Notes: a model not told the origin generated them from the sequence alone. A DNA stretch of 64,000 bases from Bradyrhizobium forestalis (GCF_002795245.1 NZ_PGVG01000010.1:62001-126000); one strand, 5' to 3'. Positions 47,510-57,202 are shown, counted from the first letter of the stretch. Made by a program: numbers and translations.

Positions 47510-49036
47510 TCAATACGCGTTCTCGTTCTTGGTCAGCAGCGAGATCGGTGTCTTCAGGAGAATGTAGAGGTCGAACAGCACCGACCAGTTCTCGATGTAA
47601 TAGAGGTCGAACTCGACGCGCTTCTGGATCTTCTCTTCGTTGTCGATCTCGCCGCGCCAGCCGTTGATCTGGGCCCAGCCGGTGATGCCGGGCTTGACGC
47701 GGTGGCGGGCGAAATAGCCGTCGACGGCCTCGTCGAACAGGCGGCTCTGCAGCTTGCCCTGCACCGCATGCGGGCGCGGGCCCACCAAAGAGAGATTGCC
47801 GGAGAACACCACGTTGAAGAGCTGCGGCAACTCGTCCAGGCTGGTCTTGCGGATGAAGCGGCCGACGCGGGTGACGCGCGGATCGTTCTTGGTCACGACC
47901 TTCGAAGCGGTCGGATCGGCCTGATGGTGGTACATCGAGCGGAATTTGTAGACGTCGATGCGTTCGTTGTTGAAGCCGAAGCGCTTCTGGCGGAACAGCA
48001 CCGGGCCCGGGCTGTCGAGCTTCACGGCCAGCGCCACCAGTCCCATCACCGGCAGGGCGGCGAGCAGCGCGAGGCCGCCGACGATGCGGTCGAACAGCCA
48101 CTTCATCACCAGGTCCCAGTCGGTGATCGGCGCCTCGAACACGTCGAGAGTCGGCACCTCGCCGAGATAGGAATAGGAGCGGGGACGGAAGCGCAGCTTG
48201 TTGGTGTGCGCGGACAGGCGAATGTCGACCGGCAGCACCCAGAGCTTCTTCAGCATCTCCAGGATGCGCGTCTCCGCCGAGATCGGCAGCGCGAACAGCA
48301 CGAGATCGACGCGGGTGCGACGGGCGAACTCGACGATGTCGTCGACCTTGCCGAGCTTGCGCGCGCCGGCGCAGGTGTCGAGCGCGCGGCTGTCGTTGCG
48401 GTCGTCGAACACGCCGAGCACGTGGATGTCGGAATCCTCCTGCGCCTTCAGCGCCTCGACCAGCTGCTCGCCGTTGCTGTCGGAGCCGACGATGATGGTG
48501 CGGCGGTCGAGCCGGCCCTGGCGCGCCCAGCCGCGCACCAGCGAGCGCAGCACGAGTCTCTCGGCCATCAGCGCAGAGAGCCCGAGGAAGTAGAAGGCGG
48601 CCAGCCACAGCCGCGAGATTTCGCTGCCGTACTTGGCGAAGAAGGAGATGCCGATGAAGAGCAGGAAGACGAACGACCAGGACGAGATCATCCGCGTCAT
48701 CTGCCGGAGCTGACCGCGGAACAACTGCACCTGATAGATGTCGGCGGCCTGGAAGCAGATCACGGCGGCGATGGCGACGGCGATGACCTCGGCGGGATAA
48801 ACCCAGCTGAAGGCGCCGGAGAGCGGCATGACATAGCCGACATAGAGCGCAATGCCGACGAGGCTCAGCAGCGCGAAATCAGCCAGTCGGACGAAGCCGG
48901 CGATCACGATCGGCGAATAGGCGCGGGCGACCTTCTGGTTGACGACTTCGAGCGCCGCAGGCGAGAGCCGGCGACGGCGCTCCACAAAGGGCTGGTCAGC
49001 AGGCTTTGCCGCAGCGCTGGTCGCGGCATCGAGCAT
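47510..49036 (-). CDS. Undecaprenyl-phosphate hexose-1-phosphate transferase (WcaJ/ExoY type)
   Basis: Starts exopolysaccharide repeat-unit assembly by moving a sugar phosphate to undecaprenyl phosphate. In 508 residues, an N-terminal membrane block (about four to five segments) is followed by a CoA-binding-like domain ([18 protein letters not shown]), a further membrane helix and the catalytic region [27 protein letters not shown] and [17 protein letters not shown]. The ATG at 49036 is chosen; an in-frame TTG at 49081 is possible. It lies downstream of a GT4 gene on the same strand. Confidence 0.92.
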   Translation of the reverse strand: MLDAATSAAAKPADQPFVERRRRLSPAALEVVNQKVARAYSPIVIAGFVRLADFALLSLVGIALYVGYVMPLSGAFSWVYPAEVIAVAIAAVICFQAADIYQVQLFRGQLRQMTRMISSWSFVFLLFIGISFFAKYGSEISRLWLAAFYFLGLSALMAERLVLRSLVRGWARQGRLDRRTIIVGSDSNGEQLVEALKAQEDSDIHVLGVFDDRNDSRALDTCAGARKLGKVDDIVEFARRTRVDLVLFALPISAETRILEMLKKLWVLPVDIRLSAHTNKLRFRPRSYSYLGEVPTLDVFEAPITDWDLVMKWLFDRIVGGLALLAALPVMGLVALAVKLDSPGPVLFRQKRFGFNNERIDVYKFRSMYHHQADPTASKVVTKNDPRVTRVGRFIRKTSLDELPQLFNVVFSGNLSLVGPRPHAVQGKLQSRLFDEAVDGYFARHRVKPGITGWAQINGWRGEIDNEEKIQKRVEFDLYYIENWSVLFDLYILLKTPISLLTKNENAY

Positions 49037-49179
49037 CGAGCGTGCGTTGAGCGGTTCCACGGGCGTCCACGTCCATTCCAAAAACCCGCGGCACGGCCTT
49101 GCGCGCCCCGGGCAAGCATCCCCTGGCGCTTCGATTATCGAACAAATCGGAAGATTTTCTAAAGCGGGCTTAAGGATGG

Positions 49180-50313
49180 TTAATGATTGGCAAATGCGTC
49201 GCGATAGCCGGCAAGCACGCCTTCGACCATCGCCGCTTGCGAGAAATGCGCAGAGATGCGCTCGCGCAAGGACACCGCGCGCTGCGTGGTGGTTTGCGGA
49301 TCGTCCAGCGCTGCGGCGATCGCCTCCGCCATGGCTTCGGGATCGCTCGGCGCGAACAGAGCTGGGCTCTCGGCGCCCAAGATCTCGGGGATGCCGCCGA
49401 TCTTGGATGCGATCATCGGAATGCCTGCGGCGCCGGCCTCGATCACGACGTAGGGCATGGAATCGCCGCGCGAGGGGACGACCAGCAGCCGTCCCTTGGA
49501 GAAACCGTAGCGCGCCTTGACGTGACCGATGAAGCGGATGGCACCGGTGAGGCCGAGCCTTTCGACCTGCGCCTTCAGCGCGGCCGTCTCCTCGCCGTCG
49601 CCGCCGAGCGTGAGCGTGACCTTCTTGCCGCCTTCATGCAGGCGTGCCACGGCATCGACCAAGAGGTCGGCGCCCTTGATGTGCCTGAACTCGCCGACAT
49701 AGCAGAGGTCGGTCGCATCGTCGGCCGTTAAGACAGGCTCGAACTCCTCCGGAGTGACGCCATTGAAGACGCAATGCACCACGCCCTTGGGTGTGCCGAC
49801 GATGCGCTGATAGGTGTCGCGGGCAAACGCGCTCTCGAACAGGAACAGGTCCGTCGAGTCCATCAGCGCGCGTTCGAGCCGCGCGTAGAACTCGCCCTTG
49901 AAGGTGTTGAGGGGATAATGCAGCGAGCCGCCATGCGGGGTGTAGATGCGGATCGTGTCGTCCGAGCGCCGCCGCATGCGGATGAAGGCGCCGGCCTTGG
50001 CGCCGTGGCCGTGCATCACGTCGGGCTTGAGCTTCGCGATCAGGCGCCGCATCCGCAGCCATACCATGACATCATCGGGTGACGGCTCGCGGCGGATCGC
50101 CATGCGGTGCACGCCGAGCTTCAGGCGCGGCGCGAGCTCGGCCAGCGCCTTGTCGGCACGTTCGCCACCGGTGAGGCTGTCAGCGAGGATGCCGACATGA
50201 TGGCCGCGGTCGACCTGGCCGTTGGCGACGTCGAGGATGTGGCGGAAGATTCCGCCGACCGGAGCACGCACGGCGTGCAGGATGCGAAGCGGCCGGTCGG
50301 GAGAGGGGGGCAT
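49180..50313 (-). CDS. Family 4 glycosyltransferase
   Basis: A 377-residue GT-B retaining glycosyltransferase, probably adding a sugar to the lipid-linked exopolysaccharide unit. The N-terminal domain has RILHAVRAPVGGIFRHILDVANG and HGHGAKAGAFIRM. The C-terminal nucleotide-sugar domain has YVGEFRHIKGADLLVDA, TLGGDGEE and SMPYVVIEAGAAGIPMIAS, which holds the catalytic Glu. The start at 50313 removes 27 poorly conserved upstream residues. It is divergent from the chain-length regulator over about 200 bases. Confidence 0.9.
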   Translation of the reverse strand: MPPSPDRPLRILHAVRAPVGGIFRHILDVANGQVDRGHHVGILADSLTGGERADKALAELAPRLKLGVHRMAIRREPSPDDVMVWLRMRRLIAKLKPDVMHGHGAKAGAFIRMRRRSDDTIRIYTPHGGSLHYPLNTFKGEFYARLERALMDSTDLFLFESAFARDTYQRIVGTPKGVVHCVFNGVTPEEFEPVLTADDATDLCYVGEFRHIKGADLLVDAVARLHEGGKKVTLTLGGDGEETAALKAQVERLGLTGAIRFIGHVKARYGFSKGRLLVVPSRGDSMPYVVIEAGAAGIPMIASKIGGIPEILGAESPALFAPSDPEAMAEAIAAALDDPQTTTQRAVSLRERISAHFSQAAMVEGVLAGYRDAFANH

Positions 50314-50514
50314 GATCAAAACCAGCTCGACGGCGACTGCCGAACAATTCTCACGAAATAATCGAGAGGGATTAAGGGGCCTCGTGGTTAACAAACGGTG
50401 ACGGGCGCACGCGCGCGAGGCGCGCGATGCCGCGATTAACCCAGCGGCAACCTTAATGGAGTGTAATCGCCCCGGTTGAGGTAGAGTCGCAGCGTTGCCC
50501 TGCGGGAGTGTTCG

Positions 50515-52821
50515 ATGCGTTTAGCGTTCTGGCGTGCCGGCAAGGACAAGGCGGTGATCGAGCGAGCCGTCTCGAAGTCCAAAGGCGAAGCTGCGCCCAA
50601 GGTCGAAGCCAAGGTCGAAGCCAAGATCGAAGCCAAGGCCGAAGCAAAGCCTGCGCCCGTTGTCGCGAAGCAGTCCGCAGTCGAATCCGGCGACATCGAC
50701 CTGCACGCGCTCGGCGCGGCATTGGCGCGCAAGCGCGGCTGGATCATCGTGCCGACGGTGCTGGCGCTCGTTGCGTCCCTCGCTGTCGTCAATCTCGTCA
50801 CGCCGCGCTACAAGTCCGAGGCCCGCATCCTGATCGACGGCCGCGAGAACGTGTTCCTGCGCCCGAACAGCGACCGTACCGAGGAGCGGCAGGCGCTCGA
50901 CGCCGAGGCCGTTACCAGCCAGGTGCAGCTGGTGCTGTCGCGTGATCTCGCGCGCGAGATCATCAAGAAGAACAAGCTTGCCGAGCGCCCCGAATTCGAT
51001 CCGGTGCTGCAAGGCATTTCGCCGCTGAAGTCGCTCGCGGCCCTGGTCGGCATCGGCCGCGATCCGTTCGCGATGACGCCGGAAGAGCGCGTGCTCGATG
51101 CCTATTACGAGCGCCTGCAGGCCTACGCGGTCGACAAGTCGCGCGTGATCGTGGTCGAATTCCAGTCCGCCGATCCCGAGCTTGCCGCCCGCGTCGCCAA
51201 TTCGATCGCCGACGGCTATCTCGTGCTGCAGCAGGGCGTGCGCCAGGAGCAGGCCAAGAACGCCAGCCAGTGGTTGGCCGGCGAGATCGAGAACTTGCGC
51301 AAGAAGGTCTCGGACGCGGAGGCCAGGGTCGAGGACTTCCGTTCCAAGTCCAGCCTGTTCGTCGGCACCAACAACACCACACTGTCGAACCAGCAGATGG
51401 GCGAGGTCAACACCCAGCTCAACAATGCGCGCTCGATGAAGGCCGACGCCGAGTCCAAGGCACGGTTGATCCGCGAGATGCTCCAGAGCGGCAAGCCGAT
51501 CGAGGCATCCGAGGTCGTGAACTCCGAATTGATGCGCCGGCTGTCGGAGCAGAGGGTGACGTTGCGAGCGCAACTCGCCGAGCAGTCGTCCACGCTGCTC
51601 GGCAATCATCCGCGGATCAAGGAGCTGAAGGCGCAGCTCGGCGACCTCGACAATCAAATCCGCGACGAAGCGGCCAAGATCTCGCGCTCGCTCGAAAGCG
51701 ACGCCCGGATCGCCAGCGGCAGGGTCGATGGCCTGACCGTGAGCCTCGAGCAGCTCAAGAAGCAGGCGGCCTCGACCAACGGCCAGGACGTCCAGCTTCG
51801 CGCACTGGAACGCGAAGCCAAGGCGCAGCGCGACCTGCTCGAGACGTATCTCGCCAAGTACCGCGAGGCCAACACCCGCGAGACCATCGACACTGCGCCG
51901 ACGGATGGCCGCATCATCTCGCGCGCCATCGTCTCGAACACGCCGGCCTATCCGAAGAAGCTGCCGATCGTGCTGATCGCGACCATCGCGACGCTGCTGC
52001 TCTCGTCAGGCGTCGTCGTCACCGGCGAGCTGTTGCGGCAGACCGCGCCGCGCGCGGCAGCCGTGTTCACTCCGGCGCCGGCGCGCGTCCAGGCGGCGGT
52101 TCGGCAGGAGCCGTTCGTCCAGCCGTTCGTTCAGCCGGTGGTCGAGCCGGTCGTCGAACCGGTGATGGGTGAGCCGGCGCCGCTTCAGCCGGCGATGACG
52201 GCCGATGCCGGTGTGACGGAGTTTGCCGAGATCGAGCAGCTCGCCGAAGGCCTGCGCGCCGCGGGCGGCGCGGCCAGGAAGGTCACGGTGCTCGGCACCG
52301 CGTCCGGCGAAGCCATCACACTGTCGACCTTGACGCTCGCCCGCCACCTTTCGCGCGATGCGCGCGTCGTCGTGGTCGATCTCGCCGCGTCCTCACCGAC
52401 CATTGCCGCGGTGTCCGTCGATGCGTCGGCTCCGGGCCTTGCCGAGCTGATGCAGGGCGAGGCCTCGTTCGCGCAAATCATCACCCGGGACAAGCTGTCA
52501 CGGCTGCATCTGGTCATGGCCGGCCGTCCCGGCTTCGACCGCAGCCTGCTGCAATCGCCGCGCGTGGCGCTCGCGATCGACGCGCTGCTGCGCGCCTACG
52601 ATCACGTGCTGATCGACGCCGGCAGCGCCTCCGACCTCCCGGCCGAACTTTTGACGGCGCATGCCCGCGCCGTCGTGGTGCCCGACGCCTCGATGGCACC
52701 GGATGCGCGCACGCAGATGTGCGAGCAGCTGAGAGCGGTCGGCTTCAGCGAGGTGACCATGCTGAGCAAGCCGGTGCAGGCTTCGGATGCAATGGAGACG
52801 CCGCGCGTGGTGGCGGCGTAG
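50515..52821 (+). CDS. Wzz/GumC-type exopolysaccharide chain-length protein with degenerate kinase domain
   Basis: A 768-residue inner-membrane protein. The N-terminal cytoplasmic tail has VEAK/AEAK repeats. Wzz segments follow: a first membrane helix GWIIVPTVLALVASLAVV (near 80), a long periplasmic coiled coil, and a second helix (near 490). A Pro/Gln/Val-rich linker leads to a BY-kinase-like domain (near 590-768) in which the Walker A segment reads ASGEAITLST, with no GK[ST], and Walker A' reads VVDLAASSP. A C-terminal Tyr cluster is absent. It probably controls chain length without autokinase activity. Confidence 0.88.
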   Translation: MRLAFWRAGKDKAVIERAVSKSKGEAAPKVEAKVEAKIEAKAEAKPAPVVAKQSAVESGDIDLHALGAALARKRGWIIVPTVLALVASLAVVNLVTPRYKSEARILIDGRENVFLRPNSDRTEERQALDAEAVTSQVQLVLSRDLAREIIKKNKLAERPEFDPVLQGISPLKSLAALVGIGRDPFAMTPEERVLDAYYERLQAYAVDKSRVIVVEFQSADPELAARVANSIADGYLVLQQGVRQEQAKNASQWLAGEIENLRKKVSDAEARVEDFRSKSSLFVGTNNTTLSNQQMGEVNTQLNNARSMKADAESKARLIREMLQSGKPIEASEVVNSELMRRLSEQRVTLRAQLAEQSSTLLGNHPRIKELKAQLGDLDNQIRDEAAKISRSLESDARIASGRVDGLTVSLEQLKKQAASTNGQDVQLRALEREAKAQRDLLETYLAKYREANTRETIDTAPTDGRIISRAIVSNTPAYPKKLPIVLIATIATLLLSSGVVVTGELLRQTAPRAAAVFTPAPARVQAAVRQEPFVQPFVQPVVEPVVEPVMGEPAPLQPAMTADAGVTEFAEIEQLAEGLRAAGGAARKVTVLGTASGEAITLSTLTLARHLSRDARVVVVDLAASSPTIAAVSVDASAPGLAELMQGEASFAQIITRDKLSRLHLVMAGRPGFDRSLLQSPRVALAIDALLRAYDHVLIDAGSASDLPAELLTAHARAVVVPDASMAPDARTQMCEQLRAVGFSEVTMLSKPVQASDAMETPRVVAA
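50599..50646 (+). repeat. 12-bp in-frame tandem repeat (x4) in the chain-length gene
   Basis: AAGGTCGAAGCC occurs twice, then AAGATCGAAGCC and AAGGCCGAAGCA. It encodes a K(V/I/A)EA helical, charged repeat ahead of the first membrane segment. Confidence 0.9.
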
Positions 52822-52864
52822 GCGAGGGGGCTCGCCTCGGTCTCTTTCAGTTTCTGTGCTGCCT

Positions 52865-53038
52865 CTTACCCTCCCCTGGAGGGGGAGGGTCGGCTCGCGG
52901 CGCGTCAGCGCGGCGAGACGGGGTGGGGTGATCTCCCCCTACGGGCACTGTTGGATGTGGAGAAACCGTCACCCCGCCCCGTCTCAAGTCTCGCTTCGCT
53001 CAACATGAGCCGACCCTCCCCCTCCAGGGGAGGGTAAG
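52865..53038. repeat. Long inverted repeat with 32-bp perfect arms between convergent genes
   Basis: The left arm begins CTTACCCTCCCCTGGAGGGG (52865-52896) and the right arm ends CCCTCCAGGGGAGGGTAAG (53007-53038). By hand comparison all 32 positions pair. The 110-base centre includes GACGGGGTGGGGTGA facing TCACCCCGCCCCGTC. It fills the gap between the convergent chain-length and acyltransferase genes. Confidence 0.9.
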
Positions 53039-53080
53039 CGGAAGCTTCGCAAGTGGTTAGATTTCGGAGAAGAGCCCGCG

Positions 53081-54262
53081 CTACCCGAACGCCTGCCGCA
53101 GCCGTCGGGCCATGTCGAACAGCATCTGGTTCTGCTTCACCAGCCGCTTGCCGCGGCTGAGCGAGGACATCGCCATCGCCGCGAGTTTTCCGCGCGAGGT
53201 CAGCGGCACGAAGCTGTCGAAGATGTCCTCGTCGTCCTTGCAGAACATCCGCTTGTACTCGTCCGAGCCGATGCCGAGGTCAAGCGAGCGGTAGCCGCGC
53301 TCGGCGTAGCGATCGATGATGTAGCGCATCAGGATCAGGCCGGGGCTGTAGCGGGCGTGCTCGGACATCGTGTAGGTGTTGAACATCATCGAGAAGCGCT
53401 GGCCGTCGGCGACGCCGGCGAAGATCGCGATCACCTCGTCGTCGCATTCGAGGGCGTGGATGTCGATGACGCGCCCTTCACCGCGCGGCGCAAGGCAGGC
53501 GCTGCGGACGAATTGTTCGACGCCGGGCTCGGCGAAGACGTTCGGGAGTTTTTGCTCGGCCATCCGCGCCGGCTTGACGCGGAAGAACCAGTCGAGCAGG
53601 CGGGTGATGTCCGCGTCTGACGTGGCGAGATGATAGCGATAGCCGGCGAGGGACTGAAGCTTCTTTTCCTTGCTCTTGAGGCGGCGGCGGAGGGAATTGC
53701 TGATCCGCGATTCCTTCGGCCCGCCCGGCTCCATCACCAACTGCGGACAGCCGTTGATCGCGCTCTGTCGCGGCAGTCGCGCAAACGGATTCTGCTGGTC
53801 GCTCCAGCGCTCGGGCTGCTGCGTCAGCGCGAGCACGTCGACATGCGCGCGCAGCGGCGCAAGCAGCGCGTCGAGATCTGCGCTGGTGACCTGCGCCGCG
53901 AACTCGGCGTTCCACAGGCCCATGTTGAAGGTGGTGTGCTTGCCGCCCATGAAGCAGGCCGTGCGCACGCCATGGCTTTGGCGCAGCGAGAGCGGCAGCA
54001 GCAGGAGCGGCCTGTGCTCGGCGTCGCGGGCGATCACGATGAACGGCCGGGCGCCTTCGTGGGCGCCGACCAGTCGCTGCCAGGGACTGAGCAGGTCGAA
54101 GCGCTGGTAGGGTGTGAAGAGATGGCCGTTTTCCTCGAAGGCACACCAGACCGCCTCGGCCTCGGCGAGATCGGTGACGATATCGACCTGCGCGATACGG
54201 TTCGCTTTCGACCGCGCTGGCGCTTCTGCCGTCCGGCTTTGCGTCGCCGCAGCCATGGTCAT
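53081..54262 (-). CDS. GNAT/FemAB-like acyltransferase (CelD family)
   Basis: A 393-residue soluble protein with two GNAT-like folds, as in the BcsL/CelD and FemAB-like proteins of exopolysaccharide loci. LFTPYQRFDLLSPWQRLVGAHEG and FIVIARDAEHRPLLLLPLSLRQS are in the first half. GLILMRYIIDRYAERGYRSLDLGIGSDEYKRMFC near the end is the family signature. The ATG at 54262 or 54256 is likely. It may acylate a sugar of the exopolysaccharide. It is divergent from the NodB-fold gene. Confidence 0.85.
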   Translation of the reverse strand: MTMAAATQSRTAEAPARSKANRIAQVDIVTDLAEAEAVWCAFEENGHLFTPYQRFDLLSPWQRLVGAHEGARPFIVIARDAEHRPLLLLPLSLRQSHGVRTACFMGGKHTTFNMGLWNAEFAAQVTSADLDALLAPLRAHVDVLALTQQPERWSDQQNPFARLPRQSAINGCPQLVMEPGGPKESRISNSLRRRLKSKEKKLQSLAGYRYHLATSDADITRLLDWFFRVKPARMAEQKLPNVFAEPGVEQFVRSACLAPRGEGRVIDIHALECDDEVIAIFAGVADGQRFSMMFNTYTMSEHARYSPGLILMRYIIDRYAERGYRSLDLGIGSDEYKRMFCKDDEDIFDSFVPLTSRGKLAAMAMSSLSRGKRLVKQNQMLFDMARRLRQAFG

Positions 54263-54392
54263 TCGCGATACCTGTCGAGAAAATCGAAAATTCGTAATTC
54301 GGCCTGTGGCCGACCTTTGCAAACAAAGGTCAACAAAGGGTAATGACAATGGGAGAGGGGACGGACCGCCGGCGCGCGCGAAGGGTGGGATA

Positions 54393-55442
54393 TTGGCTTC
54401 CGACGACAGATGGCTGGAACGGCTGCGCCTCGAGCTGACCTGGTTCAGCGGTCAGGCGGCGCTGCGCGGTCGTGGTGCCGGCGCTATCCTGCGCTTTGCG
54501 CAGGTGCGGCCGCGGCGCCGCCGCGGGTTTCAGCCGCTGCGCGCGAACGAGATCACGCCGCAATTCCTCGACCGCGCCATTCGCGCGCTGAAGCGGTGGC
54601 GTTACGATTTTATCGGCATGGACGAGGTCTGCCGGCGCGCGGTGACGCTGCCGGAGAAGCGTCGCTTCGTGGCGCTGACCTTCGACGGCGCCAACAAGGA
54701 TCTCATCAATTTCGCCTATCCGGTGCTGGCGCGCCACGCCGTGCCCTTCACGATCTATGTCCCCACCGCCTTTCCCGACGGCGTCGGCGAGGCCTGGTGG
54801 CTCGGGCTCGAGCAGGTGATTGCGCGCGAGAGCCGCATCAGCCTGATGATGGGTGAGAAGGAGCAACGCTTCACCGTCACCGACAAGGCCCTGAAGCAGG
54901 CGCTGTTTTCGTATCTGGAGAGCTGGCTTCGCTCGCTGCCGCCGGCGGATTTGTCGGTCGCGATCGCCGATCTCTGTACGCGCTACCGGGTCGACCTCGC
55001 TGCGCTCTCGCGCGAGGCGTCGATGGATTGGGAGGACCTGGCGCGGTTGGCTGCCGATCCGCTGGTGACGATCGGCAGCGCCACCGTCAACTATCCCGTT
55101 CTCGCCAACATGAAGGATGCCGCTGCGCTGCGCGAGATGACGATGGGCAAAGCGGTCGCGGAATCGGCGTTTCGGCGCGAGATCCGGCATTTCGCCTATC
55201 CGTTTGGCGACCGCTCCTCGTTTCGGCGCAGCCACGTCGTGATGGCGGAGGAGGCCGGCTTTGCCAGCGCGGTGTCGACGATCCCGGGCATCGTGGAGGC
55301 GGAGGGGCGCACCAATCTGCGCGCACTGCCGCGGATTGCCTGGGACGGGCGGGTGCGATCGCTGCGGATGCTGCGCGTGCTGGTGTCGGGTGTTGCCTTT
55401 GCGCCGGTGAGGCCGACGGGCAGCGCTACGAGCAAGACCTAA
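54393..55442 (+). CDS. NodB-fold (polysaccharide deacetylase-like) protein lacking metal ligands
   Basis: A 349-residue protein with a NodB-homology core. Motif 1, normally TFDDG, reads TFDGA (first Asp kept, metal-binding Asp lost). Motif 2, normally of the type GSHTVNHP, reads GSATVNYP (both metal-binding His lost). The motif 3 region HFAYPFGD is kept. The in-frame upstream sequence has no ATG, so the TTG at 54393, with GGGTGGG ahead, is the best start. It probably binds rather than deacetylates polysaccharide. The location in the polysaccharide cluster supports that. Confidence 0.8.
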   Translation: MASDDRWLERLRLELTWFSGQAALRGRGAGAILRFAQVRPRRRRGFQPLRANEITPQFLDRAIRALKRWRYDFIGMDEVCRRAVTLPEKRRFVALTFDGANKDLINFAYPVLARHAVPFTIYVPTAFPDGVGEAWWLGLEQVIARESRISLMMGEKEQRFTVTDKALKQALFSYLESWLRSLPPADLSVAIADLCTRYRVDLAALSREASMDWEDLARLAADPLVTIGSATVNYPVLANMKDAAALREMTMGKAVAESAFRREIRHFAYPFGDRSSFRRSHVVMAEEAGFASAVSTIPGIVEAEGRTNLRALPRIAWDGRVRSLRMLRVLVSGVAFAPVRPTGSATSKT

Positions 55443-55660
55443 CGAGTGGACTTGACCCGGTCGGGCCGCTGCATCCAGCTCACGATCGGCATCGCCGGCA
55501 GCACCCAGCCCATGCCGACCACGACGTAGTAGATCGCCTGCCGCCAGCTGGACTCGGCGATCCAGGGCATCTGCGCCAAGGCCATGCCGAGCAGGGCCCA
55601 GACGGTGGCGAGCACCAGGAGCAGGATGGCGCCGAGGAACTTGCGGGTGCGGATCGTCAT
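55439..55660 (-). CDS. DUF2842 small membrane protein
   Basis: A 73-residue protein with two membrane helices (FLGAILLLVLATVWALLGMALA and AIYYVVVGMGWVLPAMPIVSWM) and a basic tail, matching the alphaproteobacterial DUF2842 family of unknown function. Its stop overlaps the end of the NodB-fold gene by four bases (convergent). It lies head to head with ctaA 110 bases away, and conserved linkage with heme A or oxidase genes would be worth noting. Confidence 0.85.
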   Translation of the reverse strand: MTIRTRKFLGAILLLVLATVWALLGMALAQMPWIAESSWRQAIYYVVVGMGWVLPAMPIVSWMQRPDRVKSTR

Positions 55661-55769
55661 GGCGGAATGTCGTGGTCCTGGCGTAACTTGCGCTGCGGGA
55701 GCGGGGGACTATAAGGGGCACGCAGTCCGGTTCAAGTCTCTTGGGTAGAAGGCTTGGTTTGTCCCTGAA

Positions 55770-56852
55770 ATGACGACGATTTCCGCTCCAATCAACCCGC
55801 ACCGCGCCGTGCGCTGGTGGCTGATCTCTGTGGCCGCGCTGATCGCCCTGATGGTGCTGGTGGGCGGCGCGACGCGGCTGACGGAATCCGGCCTCTCGAT
55901 CGTCGAATGGAAACCCGTTACGGGCAGCGTGCCGCCGCTCACCGAGGCGCAGTGGACCGAGGCGTTCGAAGCCTACAAGAAGATTCCGCAATATCGCGAG
56001 CTCAACGCCGGCATGAGCCTGTCCGAGTTCAAGGAGATTTTTTGGTGGGAGTGGAGTCACCGGCTGCTCGGCCGCTTCATCGGCGTCGCCTATCTCTTGC
56101 CGTTCCTGTTCTTCCTCTGGCGCGGCGACCTGTCCGGTGAATTGAGGCGGCGACTGTGGCTGCTGTTTGCGCTCGGCGGGCTGCAGGGTGCGGTCGGCTG
56201 GTGGATGGTAGCCTCGGGCCTGACGGCGCGGGTCGAGGTGTCGCAATATCGGCTGGCGACGCATCTGGTGCTGGCGCTGCTGATCTTCGCCGGGATCGTC
56301 TGGACGGTGCGGCGGCTCAAGGAGCGGCCGCAGATCGCGGCACCGGCTCGGCTGCGGTTCACCAGCGCGCTGCTTCTCGTCGTGACCTTCGTGCAGATCT
56401 ATTTCGGTGCGCTGGTCGCAGGCCTGCGCGCCGGGCGCGCTTACAACACCTGGCCTGAGATCGATGGCGCGTTCATTCCGTCGGCTGATCGGTTGTGGTT
56501 CGAGACGCCGTGGTGGCGCAACATGTTCGACAATGTGCTGACGGTGCAGTTCGAGCACCGCATGACGGCCTATGCGCTGTTCGTGCTGGCGGCGCTGCAC
56601 GCGATCGACGCGGTGCGCTCGCGCGCAGGGGCGGCAGCGAGCGGCGCGCTGTGGCTGCTTGCGGCGGTGAGCCTGCAGGCGGTGCTCGGCATCCTCACGC
56701 TGCTCAACCAGGTGCCGATCGATCTCGCGCTCGCGCATCAGGCGGTTGCGATCCTGGTGCTCATACTCGCGGTGATGCAGGTGGAACGGCTCGCATCACG
56801 GCGGTCTGCGGAGACGCAGCCGCGCGCGGTTCCGCTCAGCCAGCCCGGCTGA
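55770..56852 (+). CDS. ctaA: Heme A synthase (COX15/CtaA)
   Basis: Oxidises the C8 methyl of heme O to the formyl of heme A for aa3-type oxidases; inner membrane. The 360-residue protein has eight membrane segments. Heme-ligand His residues are seen in [32 protein letters not shown] and [30 protein letters not shown] after the first helix is the family signature of the proteobacterial (COX15) type. No cytochrome oxidase subunit is adjacent. Confidence 0.95.
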   Translation: MTTISAPINPHRAVRWWLISVAALIALMVLVGGATRLTESGLSIVEWKPVTGSVPPLTEAQWTEAFEAYKKIPQYRELNAGMSLSEFKEIFWWEWSHRLLGRFIGVAYLLPFLFFLWRGDLSGELRRRLWLLFALGGLQGAVGWWMVASGLTARVEVSQYRLATHLVLALLIFAGIVWTVRRLKERPQIAAPARLRFTSALLLVVTFVQIYFGALVAGLRAGRAYNTWPEIDGAFIPSADRLWFETPWWRNMFDNVLTVQFEHRMTAYALFVLAALHAIDAVRSRAGAAASGALWLLAAVSLQAVLGILTLLNQVPIDLALAHQAVAILVLILAVMQVERLASRRSAETQPRAVPLSQPG

Positions 56853-56857
56853 TCAGA

Positions 56858-57202
56858 TCAGCAGTAGCCGTAGACGCCGCACGCGTAGGGCAGGCGCCAG
56901 AAATAATCGACCTGCTTCCCGCCGTAGTACGCGCCCTGATAATCGTAGCTCCAGGGCCGGCCGTAATAGCCCGGCAAGGTGTGGGAGCCGGGCAGGAGCG
57001 GCGTGCCCGGCAGGTTGCGGATGTAGCTGCCGATGCCATAGGCCGGCGAGATCAGCGCATCCGGATCGGTCTCGACATAGACCTGTGGCGGGTCCTGCGG
57101 CGGCACGGCAGCGCGCCGCTTCGGCGTCGCCGGCAGATCGGCGGCGAGCGCGCCTGAAACCGTCAGCATCGCCGCAAGGGCAGGCACCATCCAGCGCAGC
57201 AT
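56858..57202 (-). CDS. Exported Pro/Tyr/Gly-rich hypothetical protein
   Basis: A 114-residue protein. A signal peptide (MLRWMVPALAAMLTVSGALA) is followed by ADLPATPKRR, then a Tyr-, Gly- and Pro-rich mature part (GYYGRPWSYDYQGAYYGGKQV) ending with ACGVYGYC, a probable disulfide. Proteins of this look are frequent in Bradyrhizobium and are unassigned. The ATG at 57202 places the signal peptide at the N-terminus. It is convergent with ctaA at a distance of five bases. Confidence 0.75.
   Translation of the reverse strand: MLRWMVPALAAMLTVSGALAADLPATPKRRAAVPPQDPPQVYVETDPDALISPAYGIGSYIRNLPGTPLLPGSHTLPGYYGRPWSYDYQGAYYGGKQVDYFWRLPYACGVYGYC

Noticed and set aside
54330..56738. 802-codon minus-strand open frame over the NodB-fold and ctaA genes
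   Set aside because: It crosses two recognised plus-strand genes and a small opposite gene, and shows only Arg/His-rich antisense composition.
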